A stretch of DNA of 64,000 nucleotides from Enterobacter cloacae subsp. cloacae ATCC 13047 (GCF_000025565.1 NC_014121.1:1178001-1242000); one strand, 5' to 3'. Positions 31,224 to 45,741 are shown, numbered from the stretch's first letter. Notes: generated by a model from the letters alone, not told the origin. A program made the numbers and translations.

Positions 31224-32198
31224 TTACTTAAACCCTACCACCGGATGCTGCTGATACGGTGTCTCCAGCTCGGCAATCTGCTCCGGCGTCAGCGTGATAT
31301 CCACCGCATTCAGCAATTCATCAAGCTGCTCTTCCCGCGAAGTGCCAATAATCGGTGCCGCGACGCCGCGTTTACCCAGCAGCCATGCCAGCGCGACCTG
31401 GGCGCGGGTTGCTCCGGTATCGTCGGCGATCCCGGCTAACCGTTCGGCAATTAACGCATCGCTGGCTTCTGTACTGGAATAAAGATTTTTTCCTACTTCA
31501 TCCGATACCAGGCGGGCCGTGGTTTCCCCCCACGGACGGGTCAGACGACCACGTGCCAGCGGGCTCCACGGGATCACCGCCACGCCTTCCTGATAGCAGA
31601 GCGGTAGCATCTCGCGTTCTTCTTCGCGATAGATCAGGTTGTAGTGATCCTGCATGGTGACGAAGCGCGCCCAGCCATGTTGCGCCTGCAGAGCCAGCGC
31701 CTGAGCAAACTGCGACGCGTGCATAGACGATGCGCCGATGTAGCGCGCTTTACCGGCTTTCACCACATCATTGAGCGCTTCAAGCGTCTCTTCAATGGGC
31801 GTGTTGTAATCCCAGCGGTGAATTTGCAGCAGGTCGACATAGTCCATGTTCAGGCGTCGAAGGCTGTCATCAATGGAACGCAGGATCTGGGCGCGAGAGA
31901 GCCCCTCAGCCAGATCGCCCACCGGGTAATAGACCTTGGTGGCGACGACGATTTCATCACGACGCGCAAAATCGCGCAGGGCACGGCCGACGATCTCTTC
32001 ACTGCTGCCGTCGGAGTAGCTGTTGGCGGTGTCAAAGAAGTTAATGCCACCTTCAATGGCGCGTTTGATGATAGGGCGGCTGCTCTCTTCCGGCAGCGTC
32101 CAGGCGTGATTACCCCGGTCAGGCTCGCCAAAGGTCATACAGCCCAGGCAAAGTCGGGAAACGTTAAGATCCGTTTTTCCTAATGTCGTGTATTGCAT
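31224..32198 (-). CDS. yajO: Aldo-keto reductase YajO
   Basis: A 324-residue NADPH-dependent aldo-keto reductase equal in length to E. coli YajO, which has been linked to xylose reduction and to making 1-deoxyxylulose 5-phosphate for thiamine synthesis. The catalytic Asp and Tyr lie in FFDTANSYSDG, the Lys in VATKVYYP and the His in LLQIHRWD. The NADP-binding end VAPIIGTSREEQLDE is present. Last gene of the xseB-ispA-dxs-yajO run. Confidence 0.95.
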   Translation of the reverse strand: MQYTTLGKTDLNVSRLCLGCMTFGEPDRGNHAWTLPEESSRPIIKRAIEGGINFFDTANSYSDGSSEEIVGRALRDFARRDEIVVATKVYYPVGDLAEGLSRAQILRSIDDSLRRLNMDYVDLLQIHRWDYNTPIEETLEALNDVVKAGKARYIGASSMHASQFAQALALQAQHGWARFVTMQDHYNLIYREEEREMLPLCYQEGVAVIPWSPLARGRLTRPWGETTARLVSDEVGKNLYSSTEASDALIAERLAGIADDTGATRAQVALAWLLGKRGVAAPIIGTSREEQLDELLNAVDITLTPEQIAELETPYQQHPVVGFK

Positions 32199-32261
32199 GG
32201 TTCCACTCCTGCTTTTTTAAACAATACGTTTAAGCATAGCAGGAGCGGAAAAGGGGAAGGA

Positions 32262-34124
32262 TCAGGCAAGCCAGCTACGAATTTTGGCTTCAATACCTGC
32301 GGCGTCCAGGCCAATTGCCGCGCGGGCTTCGTCCTGAGTACCTTGCGGAATGAAGTGATCCGGCAGACCAAGGTTCAGTACCGGAACGGCTTTACGGTTC
32401 GCCATCAGCACCTCGTTCACGCCGCTGCCTGCGCCGCCCATGATGGCATTTTCTTCCAGCGTCACCAGCACCTCATGGGTTTCTGCCATTTCCAGGATCA
32501 GGGATTCATCGAGCGGTTTCACAAAGCGCATATCCACTAGAGTGGCATTCAGCGCTTCAGCGACCTTAGCGGCCTCTGGCATCAGGGTACCAAAGCTCAG
32601 AATTGCCACTTTCTCACCGCGACGTTTCACCAGACCTTTACCTATCGCCAGTTTTTCCAGCGGTTGCAGCTCAACGCCCACCGCGTTACCGCGTGGATAG
32701 CGAACCGCGCTTGGACCATCCTGGTAGTGATAGCCGGTATACAGCATCTGACGACATTCGTTTTCGTCGCTTGGCGTCATGATAACCATGTCCGGGATGC
32801 AGCGCAGGAACGAAAGATCGAATGCACCCTGGTGCGTCTGGCCGTCAGCACCCACGATGCCTGCGCGGTCGATCGCAAACAGCACCGGCAGCTTCTGGAT
32901 GGCAACGTCGTGGATCACTTGATCGTAGGCACGTTGCAGGAAGGTGGAGTAGATCGCCACCACAGGTTTGTATCCACCAATCGCCAGACCCGCCGCGAAG
33001 GTGACTGCGTGCTGCTCGGCAATCGCCACGTCAAAATACTGGTCAGGGTATTTTTTGGAGAACTCGACCATGCCGGAACCTTCTCGCATAGCCGGGGTGA
33101 TCGCCATCAGCTTGTTGTCTTTCGCCGCGGTTTCACATAACCAGTCGCCGAAGATTTTGGAATAGCTCGGCATACCGCCGCTGCTTTTTGGCAAACAACC
33201 GCTGGTCGGATCGAATTTAGGTACCGCGTGGAAAGTGATCGGATCTTTTTCCGCTGGTTCGTAACCACGGCCTTTCTTCGTCATGATGTGCAGGAACTGC
33301 GGGCCTTTCAGGTCGCGCATGTTCTTGAGCGTGGTGACCAGCCCCAGCACGTCGTGCCCATCAACCGGGCCGATATAGTTAAAGCCCAGCTCTTCAAAGA
33401 GTGTGCCCGGCACGACCATGCCTTTGATGTGTTCTTCGGTGCGCTTGAGCAGCTCTTTGATTGGCGGTACGCCAGAGAAGACTTTCTTGCCGCCTTCGCG
33501 CAGCGTGGAGTAAAGCTTGCCGGAGAGCAGCTGTGCCAGATGGTTATTCAGCGCGCCGACGTTCTCGGAAATCGACATTTCGTTATCGTTCAGGATAACC
33601 AGCATGTCCGGCTTGATATCGCCCGCGTGGTTCATGGCCTCAAAGGCCATCCCGGCGGTGATGGCGCCGTCGCCGATCACGCAGACGGTGCGGCGCTGCT
33701 TGTTCTCTTTTTCGGCGGCCACGGCAATACCGATACCCGCAGAGATGGAGGTGGAGGAGTGGCCGACGCTTAAAACATCGTACTCACTCTCACCGCGCCA
33801 CGGGAACGGATGCAGGCCGCCTTTCTGGCGGATCGTGCCAATTTGATCGCGACGACCCGTCAGAATTTTATGTGGATAGGCCTGATGGCCCACGTCCCAG
33901 ATGAGCTGATCGAACGGGGTGTTGTAGACGTAGTGCAGCGCAACGGTCAGCTCGACCGTGCCAAGCCCGGAGGCGAAATGTCCGCTGGAGCGGCTTACGC
34001 TGTCGAGCAGATAGCGACGCAGCTCGTCGCACAGCTTCGGCAGGTTCTCTTTCGGCAACAGACGCAACTCCTGGGTGGAGTCAACTAACGCCAGTGTCGG
34101 GTATTTGGCAATATCAAAACTCAT
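32262..34124 (-). CDS. dxs: 1-deoxy-D-xylulose-5-phosphate synthase
   Basis: Dxs makes DXP from pyruvate and glyceraldehyde 3-phosphate with thiamine diphosphate; DXP feeds isoprenoids, thiamine and pyridoxal. The 620-residue length equals E. coli. Visible motifs are [16 protein letters not shown], the thiamine diphosphate motif [18 protein letters not shown], and the catalytic Glu in AEQHAVT. The ATG at 34122-34124 is preferred to the TTG just upstream. It follows ispA by 24 bp. Confidence 0.98.
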   Translation of the reverse strand: MSFDIAKYPTLALVDSTQELRLLPKENLPKLCDELRRYLLDSVSRSSGHFASGLGTVELTVALHYVYNTPFDQLIWDVGHQAYPHKILTGRRDQIGTIRQKGGLHPFPWRGESEYDVLSVGHSSTSISAGIGIAVAAEKENKQRRTVCVIGDGAITAGMAFEAMNHAGDIKPDMLVILNDNEMSISENVGALNNHLAQLLSGKLYSTLREGGKKVFSGVPPIKELLKRTEEHIKGMVVPGTLFEELGFNYIGPVDGHDVLGLVTTLKNMRDLKGPQFLHIMTKKGRGYEPAEKDPITFHAVPKFDPTSGCLPKSSGGMPSYSKIFGDWLCETAAKDNKLMAITPAMREGSGMVEFSKKYPDQYFDVAIAEQHAVTFAAGLAIGGYKPVVAIYSTFLQRAYDQVIHDVAIQKLPVLFAIDRAGIVGADGQTHQGAFDLSFLRCIPDMVIMTPSDENECRQMLYTGYHYQDGPSAVRYPRGNAVGVELQPLEKLAIGKGLVKRRGEKVAILSFGTLMPEAAKVAEALNATLVDMRFVKPLDESLILEMAETHEVLVTLEENAIMGGAGSGVNEVLMANRKAVPVLNLGLPDHFIPQGTQDEARAAIGLDAAGIEAKIRSWLA

Positions 34125-34148
34125 CAAAGGCTCATCGAGATAGTGTGT

Positions 34149-35048
34149 TTATTTATCACGCTGGATTATATAGTCCGCTAGCGCTTCCAGTGCCGAGGTA
34201 TCGAGAGACTGCGCGGCCAGTTCATTCAGCGACTGGCGGGCTTCCTCTATCAGATCCCGGGCTTTACGCTGGGCTTGCTCAAGACCCAGCAGGGCGGGGT
34301 AGGTACTTTTGCCAAGCTGCTGATCCGCACCCTGACGTTTACCCAATGTTGCAGTATCGCCCACCACATCCAGAATGTCATCCTGAACCTGGAACGCCAG
34401 ACCGATACTTTCTGCGTATCTGTCCAGAATCGGCAGGGCTTTGCGCCCCTGTACACCCGCGCTCAGTGCGCCCAAGCGTACGGCGGCACGGATGAGTGCG
34501 CCCGTTTTATGCCGGTGAATACGCTCCAGCTGTTCCAGATTAACCTGACGTCCTTCTGCCTCCAGATCCAGCGCTTGCCCACCGCACATGCCGGCAACGC
34601 CGCTGGCCATCGCCAGCTCGGAAACCATTGCCAGACGGTCGCGATCGCTGACTTCTGCCATCGGCGCATCGCTCAGAATAGAGAATGCCAGCGTTTGCAG
34701 GGCATCCCCCGCCAGGATGGCATTCGCTTCGCCAAACTTAATATGGCAGGTTGGCTGACCGCGACGCAGATCGTCATCATCCATCGCCGGTAAATCATCG
34801 TGGATCAGCGAGTAGGCATGGATGCACTCAACGGCGGCAGCCGGGGCGTCCAGCGTAGTATCGCTGATACCAAACATATTGCCTGTGGCGTAGACGAGGA
34901 ACGGGCGCAGGCGCTTTCCACCCAAGAGTGCGCCATAGTGCATGGCCTCAACCAGTGGAGTGTTCTGAAAAGGTTGTGGCGCAATAAAACGGCGCAGGGC
35001 GTCGTTGGCGCGTATGACTCGCGCCTGAAGCTCGTTAGCAAAATCCAT
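34149..35048 (-). CDS. ispA: Farnesyl diphosphate synthase
   Basis: IspA condenses isopentenyl diphosphate with dimethylallyl and geranyl diphosphate to give farnesyl diphosphate. The 299-residue protein has the first aspartate-rich motif DDLPAMDDDD and the second DDILD, both magnesium-binding, and the substrate segment GGKRLRPFLVYA. Its ATG directly follows the xseB TAA without a gap, so translation is coupled. Confidence 0.98.
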   Translation of the reverse strand: MDFANELQARVIRANDALRRFIAPQPFQNTPLVEAMHYGALLGGKRLRPFLVYATGNMFGISDTTLDAPAAAVECIHAYSLIHDDLPAMDDDDLRRGQPTCHIKFGEANAILAGDALQTLAFSILSDAPMAEVSDRDRLAMVSELAMASGVAGMCGGQALDLEAEGRQVNLEQLERIHRHKTGALIRAAVRLGALSAGVQGRKALPILDRYAESIGLAFQVQDDILDVVGDTATLGKRQGADQQLGKSTYPALLGLEQAQRKARDLIEEARQSLNELAAQSLDTSALEALADYIIQRDK

Positions 35049-35291
35049 TTACTCGGCGTCCGGTGTGAAAGGCGTTGTCTTAGCGTCTTCGCTATCGGAA
35101 AGCAGGATCTGCACACGCTGCTCGGCCTGCTGCAGTTTAACCTGCCCCTGGCGCGCCAGCTGCACGCCACGCTCGAATTCATTGAGCGCCTCTTCCAGCG
35201 GTAGATCACCGCTCTCAAGGCGGGTGACGATCTGCTCCAGTTCACTCAGCGCAGTTTCAAAACTGGCCGGTGCGTCGTTCTTCTTCGGCAT
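35049..35291 (-). CDS. xseB: Exodeoxyribonuclease VII small subunit
   Basis: XseB is the small subunit of exonuclease VII, which degrades single-stranded DNA. The 80-residue protein matches E. coli and shows the family helix [19 protein letters not shown] followed by [17 protein letters not shown]. It heads the xseB-ispA-dxs-yajO operon and is divergent from thiI across about 190 bp. Confidence 0.97.
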   Translation of the reverse strand: MPKKNDAPASFETALSELEQIVTRLESGDLPLEEALNEFERGVQLARQGQVKLQQAEQRVQILLSDSEDAKTTPFTPDAE

Positions 35292-35482
35292 AGTGAATTG
35301 ACTCTTATATTCTCAGCCCCGACATGGTAACGGACTCGGGGCAATTATCAAATAACGCGCAATGTGCACAGGAACGGCGCGATGGTGGTATACTTGCGCG
35401 CCTGGATGCAGCCACGGGTGTGGGCTGTAATATTATTTTCCATTACAAGCCTTAATACGCTTGCCTAAGAAACATTGCCGCC

Positions 35483-36931
35483 ATGAAGTTTATCATTAAA
35501 TTGTTCCCTGAAATCACCATCAAAAGCCAATCTGTGCGTTTGCGCTTTATTAAAATTCTCACCGGGAACATTCGTAACGTTTTAAAACACTACGACGAAA
35601 CCCTCGCCGTGGTGCGCCACTGGGATCACGTTGAAGTTCGCGCGAAAGATGAAAACAAACGTCAGGACATTCGCGACGCGCTGACCCGTATTCCGGGTAT
35701 TCACCATATTCTGGAAGTGGAAGATGTTCCGTTCACTTCCCTGCATGACATCTTCGAAAAAGCGCTGGTGCAGTATCGCGACCAGATCGAAGGCAAAACC
35801 TTCTGCGTGCGCGTGAAGCGCCGCGGCAAGCACGAATTCAGCTCTATCGAGGTGGAACGTTACGTTGGCGGCGGTCTGAACCAGCATGTTGAAACGGCGC
35901 GCGTGCGTCTGACCAACCCGGATGTCACTGTGAACCTGGAGATCGAAAACGATCGCCTGCTGCTGGTGAAAGGGCGTTATGAAGGTATCGGCGGCTTCCC
36001 AATCGGTACCCAGGAAGATGTGCTGTCCCTGATTTCCGGTGGTTTCGACTCTGGCGTCTCCAGCTACATGCTGATGCGTCGCGGCTGCCGTGTGCATTAC
36101 TGCTTCTTTAATCTGGGCGGCGCGGCGCATGAAATCGGCGTGCGTCAGGTGGCACACTATCTATGGAATCGCTTTGGCAGCTCGCACCGCGTGCGCTTTG
36201 TGGCGATCAACTTCGAGCCAGTGGTTGGCGAAATCCTGGAGAAAGTGGATGACGGCCAGATGGGCGTGGTCCTCAAGCGTATGATGGTGCGTGCGGCCTC
36301 TAAAGTAGCGGAACGCTACGGTGTGCAGGCGCTGGTCACCGGTGAAGCGCTGGGTCAGGTTTCCAGCCAGACGCTGACCAACCTGCGTCTCATCGACAAT
36401 GTCTCTGACACCCTGATCCTGCGTCCGCTGATCTCTCATGACAAAGAGCACATCATCGATCTGGCGCGCGAAATCGGCACTGAAGATTTTGCCCGTACCA
36501 TGCCAGAGTACTGCGGCGTGATTTCGAAGAGCCCGACGGTCAAAGCGGTAAAAGCGAAGATCGAAGCGGAAGAAGAGCACTTCGATTTCAGCATTCTGGA
36601 TAAAGTGGTGGAAGAAGCCTCCAACATCGACATCCGTGAGATTGCCCAGCAGACCGAGCAGGAAGTGGTTGAAGTTGAAACCGTGAGCGGTTTCGGTGCC
36701 AACGACGCGATTCTGGATATCCGCTCCGTTGATGAGCAGGACGACAAGCCGCTACAGGTGGAAGGGGTGGAAGTGGTTTCTCTGCCGTTCTATAAGCTGA
36801 GCACCAAATTTGGCGACCTCGACCAGAGCAAAACATACCTGCTGTGGTGTGAGCGTGGGGTGATGAGCCGCCTGCAGGCGCTGTATCTGCGTGAGCAGGG
36901 CTTTGCGAATGTGAAGGTGTATCGCCCGTAG
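35483..36931 (+). CDS. thiI: tRNA 4-thiouridine / thiazole sulfurtransferase ThiI
   Basis: ThiI transfers sulfur to U8 of tRNA and to ThiS for thiazole synthesis. The 482-residue length equals E. coli. Domains in order: an N-terminal ferredoxin-like and THUMP region (to about 165), a PP-loop adenylation domain with SGGFDSG near residue 185, and a C-terminal rhodanese domain with catalytic Cys456 in LLWCERG. The disulfide partner Cys344 (PEYCGVIS) is also present, so both residues needed for the E. coli mechanism are conserved. Confidence 0.98.
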   Translation: MKFIIKLFPEITIKSQSVRLRFIKILTGNIRNVLKHYDETLAVVRHWDHVEVRAKDENKRQDIRDALTRIPGIHHILEVEDVPFTSLHDIFEKALVQYRDQIEGKTFCVRVKRRGKHEFSSIEVERYVGGGLNQHVETARVRLTNPDVTVNLEIENDRLLLVKGRYEGIGGFPIGTQEDVLSLISGGFDSGVSSYMLMRRGCRVHYCFFNLGGAAHEIGVRQVAHYLWNRFGSSHRVRFVAINFEPVVGEILEKVDDGQMGVVLKRMMVRAASKVAERYGVQALVTGEALGQVSSQTLTNLRLIDNVSDTLILRPLISHDKEHIIDLAREIGTEDFARTMPEYCGVISKSPTVKAVKAKIEAEEEHFDFSILDKVVEEASNIDIREIAQQTEQEVVEVETVSGFGANDAILDIRSVDEQDDKPLQVEGVEVVSLPFYKLSTKFGDLDQSKTYLLWCERGVMSRLQALYLREQGFANVKVYRP

Positions 36932-36960
36932 TTTTTTGCGGGTGTGTGTGTGGCTTGATG

Positions 36961-36993
36961 CCCTCACCCCGACCCTCTCCCACGGGGAGAGGG
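36961..36993. repeat. CCCTCTCCC-type palindromic repeat, copy 4
   Basis: CCCTCACCCCGA, then CCCTCTCCC (36973-36981), ACG, GGGAGAGGG (36985-36993). The leading CCCTCACCC is the tail seen in reverse orientation in copy 2. It lies between convergent thiI and yajL. Confidence 0.8.
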
Positions 36994-37004
36994 CGCAAAC
37001 ATTA

Positions 37005-37031
37005 AAAACGGCAACCTGAGGTTGCCGTTTT
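37005..37031. terminator. Bidirectional terminator between thiI and yajL
   Basis: AAAACGGCAACC (37005-37016), TGA, GGTTGCCGTTTT (37020-37031): a perfect 12-bp stem with A- and T-runs serving both convergent genes. Confidence 0.9.
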
Positions 37032-37066
37032 GCTTTTACCTACCGCCACCCCGGCTTTTCTTTGCA

Positions 37067-37660
37067 CTACTCTTCATAGTAGTTATAAATCCCCGCCGCC
37101 ATCACCAGCGTTGAGGCGACTTCGTAGGCTTTCTCTCGCCCGACCAGCAGGTCAACAATCTTTAAGCCAAAGTCTATCGCGGTACCTGGCCCCTGGCTGG
37201 TGAGCAGGTTGACGCGCGGATCCCAGACGACGCGTTTATCCACCCATTGCTCTTCCGGGATGGTCTCTTTCAGCCCCGGGAAACCGGTCATGTTACCGAT
37301 GGGAAAGATATTATGCGGAACCAGCACGGTACCGGCGGCGGCACAAATGGCAGCAACGATACGTCCCGACAGATGAAACTGTCTGACGGTTTCGACTAAC
37401 AGAGTGCTGTCGCGAAAATACTCCGCCCCTTTCAGGCCGCCGGGCAGCACGATGATGTCATAGTCCCCGTCGGCCACCTGTACCAGTGGCGCATCCGCGA
37501 GGAGTTTCACTCCTCGGGAGCAGGTAATAGCCAGGTTGCCATCGCTGGCGACGCTGGCGGTGGTCACCTGAATACCACCACGCACCATGATATCGATGGT
37601 GGTGACCGCTTCTGTCTCTTCGCTACCAGGGGCGAGGCAAACCAGTGCCGACGCGCTCAT
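37067..37660 (-). CDS. yajL: Protein/nucleic acid deglycase YajL (DJ-1 family)
   Basis: A 197-residue DJ-1/PfpI-family protein (E. coli 196). E. coli YajL is reported to be an oxidative-stress chaperone and a deglycase. The nucleophile Cys106 lies in AAICAAAGT and the acidic partner near residue 15 in GSEETEA. The residues after Cys106 read AAG where E. coli has APA. The ATG at 37658-37660 follows AAGGAGAG; a GTG two codons upstream is less likely. It overlaps the end of panE by 38 bp. Confidence 0.95.
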   Translation of the reverse strand: MSASALVCLAPGSEETEAVTTIDIMVRGGIQVTTASVASDGNLAITCSRGVKLLADAPLVQVADGDYDIIVLPGGLKGAEYFRDSTLLVETVRQFHLSGRIVAAICAAAGTVLVPHNIFPIGNMTGFPGLKETIPEEQWVDKRVVWDPRVNLLTSQGPGTAIDFGLKIVDLLVGREKAYEVASTLVMAAGIYNYYEE

Positions 37661-38534
37661 ATTCACTCTCCTTACGTTTTACCAGGTCATACAGGCGGGC
37701 GTTTTCCGGCACAGTGATACCGTGTGCGCGGGCGCGTTTTAACAGATAGCCGGTGATGTAGTCGATTTCCGTGTGGCGTAGCGCCCGAACATCCTGCAAC
37801 ATGGATGAGATATTTTCTGCCGTACTATCAATAACCTGCTCAACATAATAGCGTAAATCATCCGCCGATGTGTGTAAGCCTTCACGCTCGATCACCGAGG
37901 CGACTTCAGCACAGAGGGTGGCAACCTCCTGCGGATGGTGCTTCAGTTCCCCGTTCGGGCAGTCCCACAGCGCCGTCAGCGGATTGATCACACAGTTAAC
38001 GGCCAGCTTACGCCACAGCTGAGGGCGGATGTTGTTGTGCCAGGCCACGTCCGGAAGCACCGTTTGCAGGGTGTCTGCCAGATAACTGTAGTCGCCGTCC
38101 TCATCCCGGGCAGGTCCAATATGCGTGACGCCGCTGGCCACGTGCACAATGATATTGCCGTCGCGGCGCGCGGCATGCGTGGTGGTGGCCATCAGCAGCG
38201 GCTGCACAATGCTTTTCAGTTCATCAATCGTCCCCATGCCGTTATGCAGTAATAAAACGGGCGACGTGGGGGGAAGCTGGGCGGCCAGCGCTTTTACTGC
38301 ATCTGAAACTTGCCACGCTTTGAGCGTCACCAGCAGCAGGTCGCTATGCGCCAGGAAATCAGGATCGTTCGCGGTGAGGGATTCGTTAAAGATACTTCCG
38401 TCTTCACCAATCAGGTTTACACTGCAATAGGGCTGAGGTACGCGCAGCCAGCCCTGAACTTCGTGTCCGTGCTTGCATAGTGCGGTCAGCCAGAGTTGAC
38501 CAAGGGCTCCGCATCCGAGCACTGTAATTTTCAT
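37623..38534 (-). CDS. panE: 2-dehydropantoate 2-reductase
   Basis: PanE reduces ketopantoate to pantoate with NADPH in pantothenate and CoA synthesis. The 303-residue protein matches E. coli. The N-terminal GCGALGQLW (residues 7-15) is the NADPH motif, LLHNGMG lies at the active site, and the catalytic Lys is in [16 protein letters not shown]. Its end overlaps yajL, so the two are cotranscribed. It is divergent from yajQ. Confidence 0.97.
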   Translation of the reverse strand: MKITVLGCGALGQLWLTALCKHGHEVQGWLRVPQPYCSVNLIGEDGSIFNESLTANDPDFLAHSDLLLVTLKAWQVSDAVKALAAQLPPTSPVLLLHNGMGTIDELKSIVQPLLMATTTHAARRDGNIIVHVASGVTHIGPARDEDGDYSYLADTLQTVLPDVAWHNNIRPQLWRKLAVNCVINPLTALWDCPNGELKHHPQEVATLCAEVASVIEREGLHTSADDLRYYVEQVIDSTAENISSMLQDVRALRHTEIDYITGYLLKRARAHGITVPENARLYDLVKRKESEYERVGTGLPRPW

Positions 38535-38662
38535 TGTTCCTCCTCACCTGCAACTGCGCCAGGTGTTACGGCCTAAGTATAGCGCCGTCAGCTAAGCTTC
38601 TGTTGAGTTATGCCTCGTAGCGGGTATTATGCAACGCAACAAAAATGAAGGGAGAAGAAAAG

Positions 38663-39154
38663 ATGCCATCTTTCGATATTGTTTCCGAAGTTGATATCCA
38701 GGAAGTTCGCAACGGCGTAGAAAACGCAACCCGCGAAGTTGAGTCACGTTTCGATTTTCGTGGCGTTGAAGCCTCGTTTGAGCTGAACGATGCCAATAAG
38801 ACCATTAAGGTGCTGAGCGAATCTGATTTCCAGGTCAACCAGCTGCTCGATATTCTGCGTGCCAAGCTGTTAAAACGCGGCATTGAAGGGACCTCGCTGG
38901 ATGTACCGGAAGAGTTCGTGCACAGCGGTAAAACCTGGTTTGTTGAAGCCAAACTGAAGCAGGGCATTGAGAGCGCGGTTCAGAAGAAAATCGTTAAGCT
39001 CATCAAAGACAGCAAGCTGAAGGTTCAGGCGCAGATCCAGGGCGAAGAAATTCGTGTTACCGGAAAATCCCGTGATGATCTGCAGTCCGTCATGGCGCTG
39101 GTGCGCGGCGGCGATCTGGGACAACCGTTCCAGTTTAAAAACTTCCGCGATTAA
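38663..39154 (+). CDS. yajQ: Nucleotide-binding protein YajQ
   Basis: A 163-residue YajQ/UPF0234 protein. Family members bind nucleotides, and a Xanthomonas homologue binds c-di-GMP; the E. coli role is unclear. It is built of two related half-domains, beginning [11 protein letters not shown] and ending FQFKNFRD, both fully conserved. The ATG at 38663 follows GGGAGAAG; an upstream in-frame ATG would add six residues. Confidence 0.95.
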   Translation: MPSFDIVSEVDIQEVRNGVENATREVESRFDFRGVEASFELNDANKTIKVLSESDFQVNQLLDILRAKLLKRGIEGTSLDVPEEFVHSGKTWFVEAKLKQGIESAVQKKIVKLIKDSKLKVQAQIQGEEIRVTGKSRDDLQSVMALVRGGDLGQPFQFKNFRD

Positions 39155-39158
39155 AACG

Positions 39159-39187
39159 AAAAAGCCCGGTTTAACCGGGCTTTTTTT
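39159..39187. terminator. Bidirectional terminator between yajQ and yajR
   Basis: GCCCGG (39164-39169), TTTAA, CCGGGC (39175-39180), flanked by AAAAA (39159-39163) and seven Ts (39181-39187). It closes both convergent genes. Confidence 0.9.
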
Positions 39188-40548
39188 CAGGCTTTCAGCG
39201 CCTGTTCAACTTCAAAGCGGTTTGTCACCTTACTGTCTATTTTGACATACGCGCTGCGCTCTTCTGCCGCGAGAAGCACTTCACTCACGCCCTCTGTCGA
39301 TGCAAGACGCTGTTTCAGCGCATCGTTAATCTCAACGTCGTCAGGAATTTCTACCCGCAGGCTACTGACGTAGCGCGGCTCTTTCATGGTACCGGCAACC
39401 AGCAGCCAGACCGTCGCCAGCAGTGCGCCTGCGAGGAAGACGGTTTGGGAATCAAACAGGCCGTCGACCCAGCCGCCGAGGGCACCGCCAATGGCCACGC
39501 CGATGAACTGGCTGGTGGAGTAAATCCCCATCGCCGTGCCTTTATAACCGGCAGGGGATTCTTTGCTGATCAGTGACGGCAGCAGGGCTTCCATCAGGTT
39601 AAACGCCAGGAAGAAGAGCTGCACACCGGCAACCAGTTCCCAGAAGTGGGGGCCAGCGCCCCAGAGCACGATCTCGGCAATCAGCAATACCGCCACACAG
39701 CCAATGAAAACGCGCTTCATTTTGCGCTTCACTTCGGCATAGATAATAAACGGTACCACCGAGACGAACGAAATCACCATCGTCACCAGATAGATTTTCC
39801 AGTGTTCTGCCGCCGGGAAACCTGCGGCAGCCAGTTGACCGGGCAGGGCGACAAAGGTCGACATCAGCAGAATGTGTAGACACATAATGCCGAAGTTAAG
39901 CTTCAACAGGCGCGGCTCAACCAGTACCTTGCTAAAGCAGCCTTTGACCATCCCGGATTCACGGTTGAGGACGTGGTTTTTGCTGTCCGGTACCACCCAC
40001 AGCGTTAAGGCAATACCGATGGTCGCCAGCACGGCAATCATCCAGAACAGGGCGTGCAGGCCAAGCGTGTGGGTAATAATGGGGCCGAGCACCATCGCAA
40101 TCGCAAACGTGACGCCAAAGCTCACGCCGATAAATGCCATCGCTTTGGTACGGTTCTGTTCACGGGTTAAATCCGACAGCAGCGCCATCACGGCGGCGGC
40201 AATCGCGCCGGAGCCCTGCAGGGCGCGGCCAAGAATAATTCCCCAGATGGAGTGGGAGAGGGCGGCGATGATGCTACCGAGCACAAAAACCAGCAAACCA
40301 CCGACAATGAGCGGCTTGCGGCCGACGCGGTCAGAGAGCAGACCAAACGGGATCTGGAATACCGCCTGAGCCAGACCATAAATACCAATCGCCAGGCCAA
40401 TCAGCGCTTCGCTGGCGCCCTGCAATGCCATGCCGTATGTGGTCAGAACAGGCAGGACCATAAACATGCCAAGCATCCGTAGCGAGAAAACAGTCCCTAA
40501 ACCCCAGGTCGCACGCAGCTCGCCCGGTGTCATTTTATAATCGTTCAT
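39187..40548 (-). CDS. yajR: MFS transporter YajR
   Basis: A 453-residue major facilitator family protein close to E. coli YajR (454), whose substrate is unknown. Twelve membrane helices are visible, with the MFS motif A region LLSDRVGRKPLIVGG between helices 2 and 3. A soluble C-terminal domain (about residues 388-453, YVSSLRVEIPDDVEIND onward) with a ferredoxin-like fold is characteristic of YajR. The ATG at 40546-40548 follows GAGGTG; a GTG two codons upstream is an alternative. Confidence 0.94.
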   Translation of the reverse strand: MNDYKMTPGELRATWGLGTVFSLRMLGMFMVLPVLTTYGMALQGASEALIGLAIGIYGLAQAVFQIPFGLLSDRVGRKPLIVGGLLVFVLGSIIAALSHSIWGIILGRALQGSGAIAAAVMALLSDLTREQNRTKAMAFIGVSFGVTFAIAMVLGPIITHTLGLHALFWMIAVLATIGIALTLWVVPDSKNHVLNRESGMVKGCFSKVLVEPRLLKLNFGIMCLHILLMSTFVALPGQLAAAGFPAAEHWKIYLVTMVISFVSVVPFIIYAEVKRKMKRVFIGCVAVLLIAEIVLWGAGPHFWELVAGVQLFFLAFNLMEALLPSLISKESPAGYKGTAMGIYSTSQFIGVAIGGALGGWVDGLFDSQTVFLAGALLATVWLLVAGTMKEPRYVSSLRVEIPDDVEINDALKQRLASTEGVSEVLLAAEERSAYVKIDSKVTNRFEVEQALKA

Positions 40549-40649
40549 TGCCACCTCAATTCAAAAGCAGGCCATAGTGTAGTGCGGGGAAGGGGCGGGG
40601 TAAATAAAGGGTTATTTAACAAATATTACATGCGTTATTGATAGATTCA

Positions 40650-40687
40650 GTGAATAAAAAAGGGTGCCGAAGCACCCCTTTATTCAC
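40650..40687 (-). terminator. Intrinsic terminator of the cyo operon
   Basis: On the minus strand GTGAATAAAGGGGTGC, loop TTCG, GCACCCTTTTTTATTCAC forms a long, nearly perfect hairpin with a six-base T-run inside the descending arm. It begins 10 bp after the cyoE stop. Confidence 0.9.
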
Positions 40688-40697
40688 CTGTTGTGGC

Positions 40698-41585
40698 TTA
40701 CCAGACGTAAGTCAGCAGGTTATGCGAATCCGGCACCATAAAGTCCACGGACATCATCACGGACAGCGAGGTGATGGCAACAATCGAGAACACAAACAGT
40801 TTGCGCGCCCAGACTTTGTCATCTTCCACTTTGTAACCGCGCAGGGCCATACCGAGCCACCAGACGCTTACCGCTGCGGCCACCGCCAGATATTTATACC
40901 CGGCGTAACCTCCCAGCGAGAGCATCAGCGTTGCCACGGCAAAGGCGATGATGTACAGCGTGATGTGGTTCTTGGCAACGGAAATACCTTTCACGACCGG
41001 CAGAACCGGAATGTTCGCTGCCTGATAATCCTTAAAGCGGAAAATCGCGATGGCATAGGAGTGCGGCATCTGCCACAGGCTAAAGATAGCCAGCAGGATC
41101 AGCGCACCGCTGTCGAACTCGTTCGTGACGGCGCAGTAGCCAATCACCGGCGGCGCAGCGCCGGAGAGAGAACCAATCAGCGTGCCGTAGACGGAGTGAC
41201 GCTTCATATACAGGCTGTAGACGCCCACATACACCACGAACCCCATCACCCCCAGCCAGCAGGCCAGCGGGTTAGCACCAAACCACAGCAGCATAAAGCC
41301 AGCAATACCCAGCAAGGTGGCGTACACCAGCGAGACGGAAGGGGCGATCAGGCCTTTCACCAGCACCCGATTTTTGGTCCTTTCCATCTTCTTGTCGATA
41401 TCCATGTCGATGTAGTTGTTAAATACACAACCGGACGCAACAACCAGTGACACACCGACCAGCGTGTAGATAAAGAGGGTGTAATCAATGCTGCCTTTGG
41501 AGGCCAGCAGGAACCCTCCGATCACGGAGATCAGGTTGCCAAAGATGATGCCTGGTTTCGTTACTTGCAGGTATTGCTTAAACAT
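40698..41585 (-). CDS. cyoE: Protoheme IX farnesyltransferase (heme O synthase)
   Basis: CyoE adds the farnesyl group to heme B to make heme O for cytochrome bo3. The 295-residue membrane protein is close to E. coli CyoE (296), with seven to nine helices. The prenyl-binding motif [18 protein letters not shown] and the second loop [15 protein letters not shown] are conserved. Last gene of cyoABCDE, 11 bp after cyoD. Confidence 0.97.
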   Translation of the reverse strand: MFKQYLQVTKPGIIFGNLISVIGGFLLASKGSIDYTLFIYTLVGVSLVVASGCVFNNYIDMDIDKKMERTKNRVLVKGLIAPSVSLVYATLLGIAGFMLLWFGANPLACWLGVMGFVVYVGVYSLYMKRHSVYGTLIGSLSGAAPPVIGYCAVTNEFDSGALILLAIFSLWQMPHSYAIAIFRFKDYQAANIPVLPVVKGISVAKNHITLYIIAFAVATLMLSLGGYAGYKYLAVAAAVSVWWLGMALRGYKVEDDKVWARKLFVFSIVAITSLSVMMSVDFMVPDSHNLLTYVW

Positions 41586-41596
41586 ACTCGCCGCTC

Positions 41597-41922
41597 TTAG
41601 TGAACCATCATGTTGTAGTTAAGGTTCCACATAATCCAGATGGAACCGACTACCAGGATAGCGATGATAATCACGGTAAAGATGAAAGCCGTCATGTTCC
41701 AGCCTTCATCGGACTTGGTGTTCATGTGCAGGAAGCAAACCAGATGCACCAGAATCTGAATCACCGCGGTCACCAGGATTGCACCCAGAATAACCGGCTT
41801 AGACGCAGAACCGCTCATCACCATCCAGAACGGGATCACCGTCAGGATGATCGACAGGATAAAACCTGTCATGTAGGTTTTTACGCTACCGTGGGAAGCG
41901 CCATGATCGTTTGAATGACTCA

Positions 41923-41923
<1 letters not shown>
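41597..41923 (-). CDS. cyoD: Cytochrome bo3 ubiquinol oxidase subunit IV
   Basis: A 108-residue subunit (E. coli 109) with three membrane helices; it assists assembly of the oxidase. It begins [17 protein letters not shown] and includes the conserved [18 protein letters not shown] between helices 2 and 3. The ATG at 41921-41923 overlaps the cyoC stop by one base (TAATG), a sign of coupling. The open frame continues upstream inside cyoC but is unconserved there. Confidence 0.97.
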
Positions 41924-45482
<3,559 letters not shown>

Positions 45483-45741
45483 TTAACGACCTCAATTCCA
45501 CGGGAGTCTGGTGGCGTTTAAAGTGTGGGGGCATTTTACGGGAAGGTTACATTACTGTAAACATCATTAGGCCTGTGTCAGGAAGGTGTTACCGGGTTCT
45601 GCCGCACGTGTCACAAGTGTTGCAAATTATGTCGGTTTTTATGACCGAAGCCGCATGGCATGGGCTTTATAACGAAAGGACCCCCAAGCATACTCTAAAA
45701 GGGGCAATTGGTATAACCATTGTTAAAAATAAACAAAAAAT

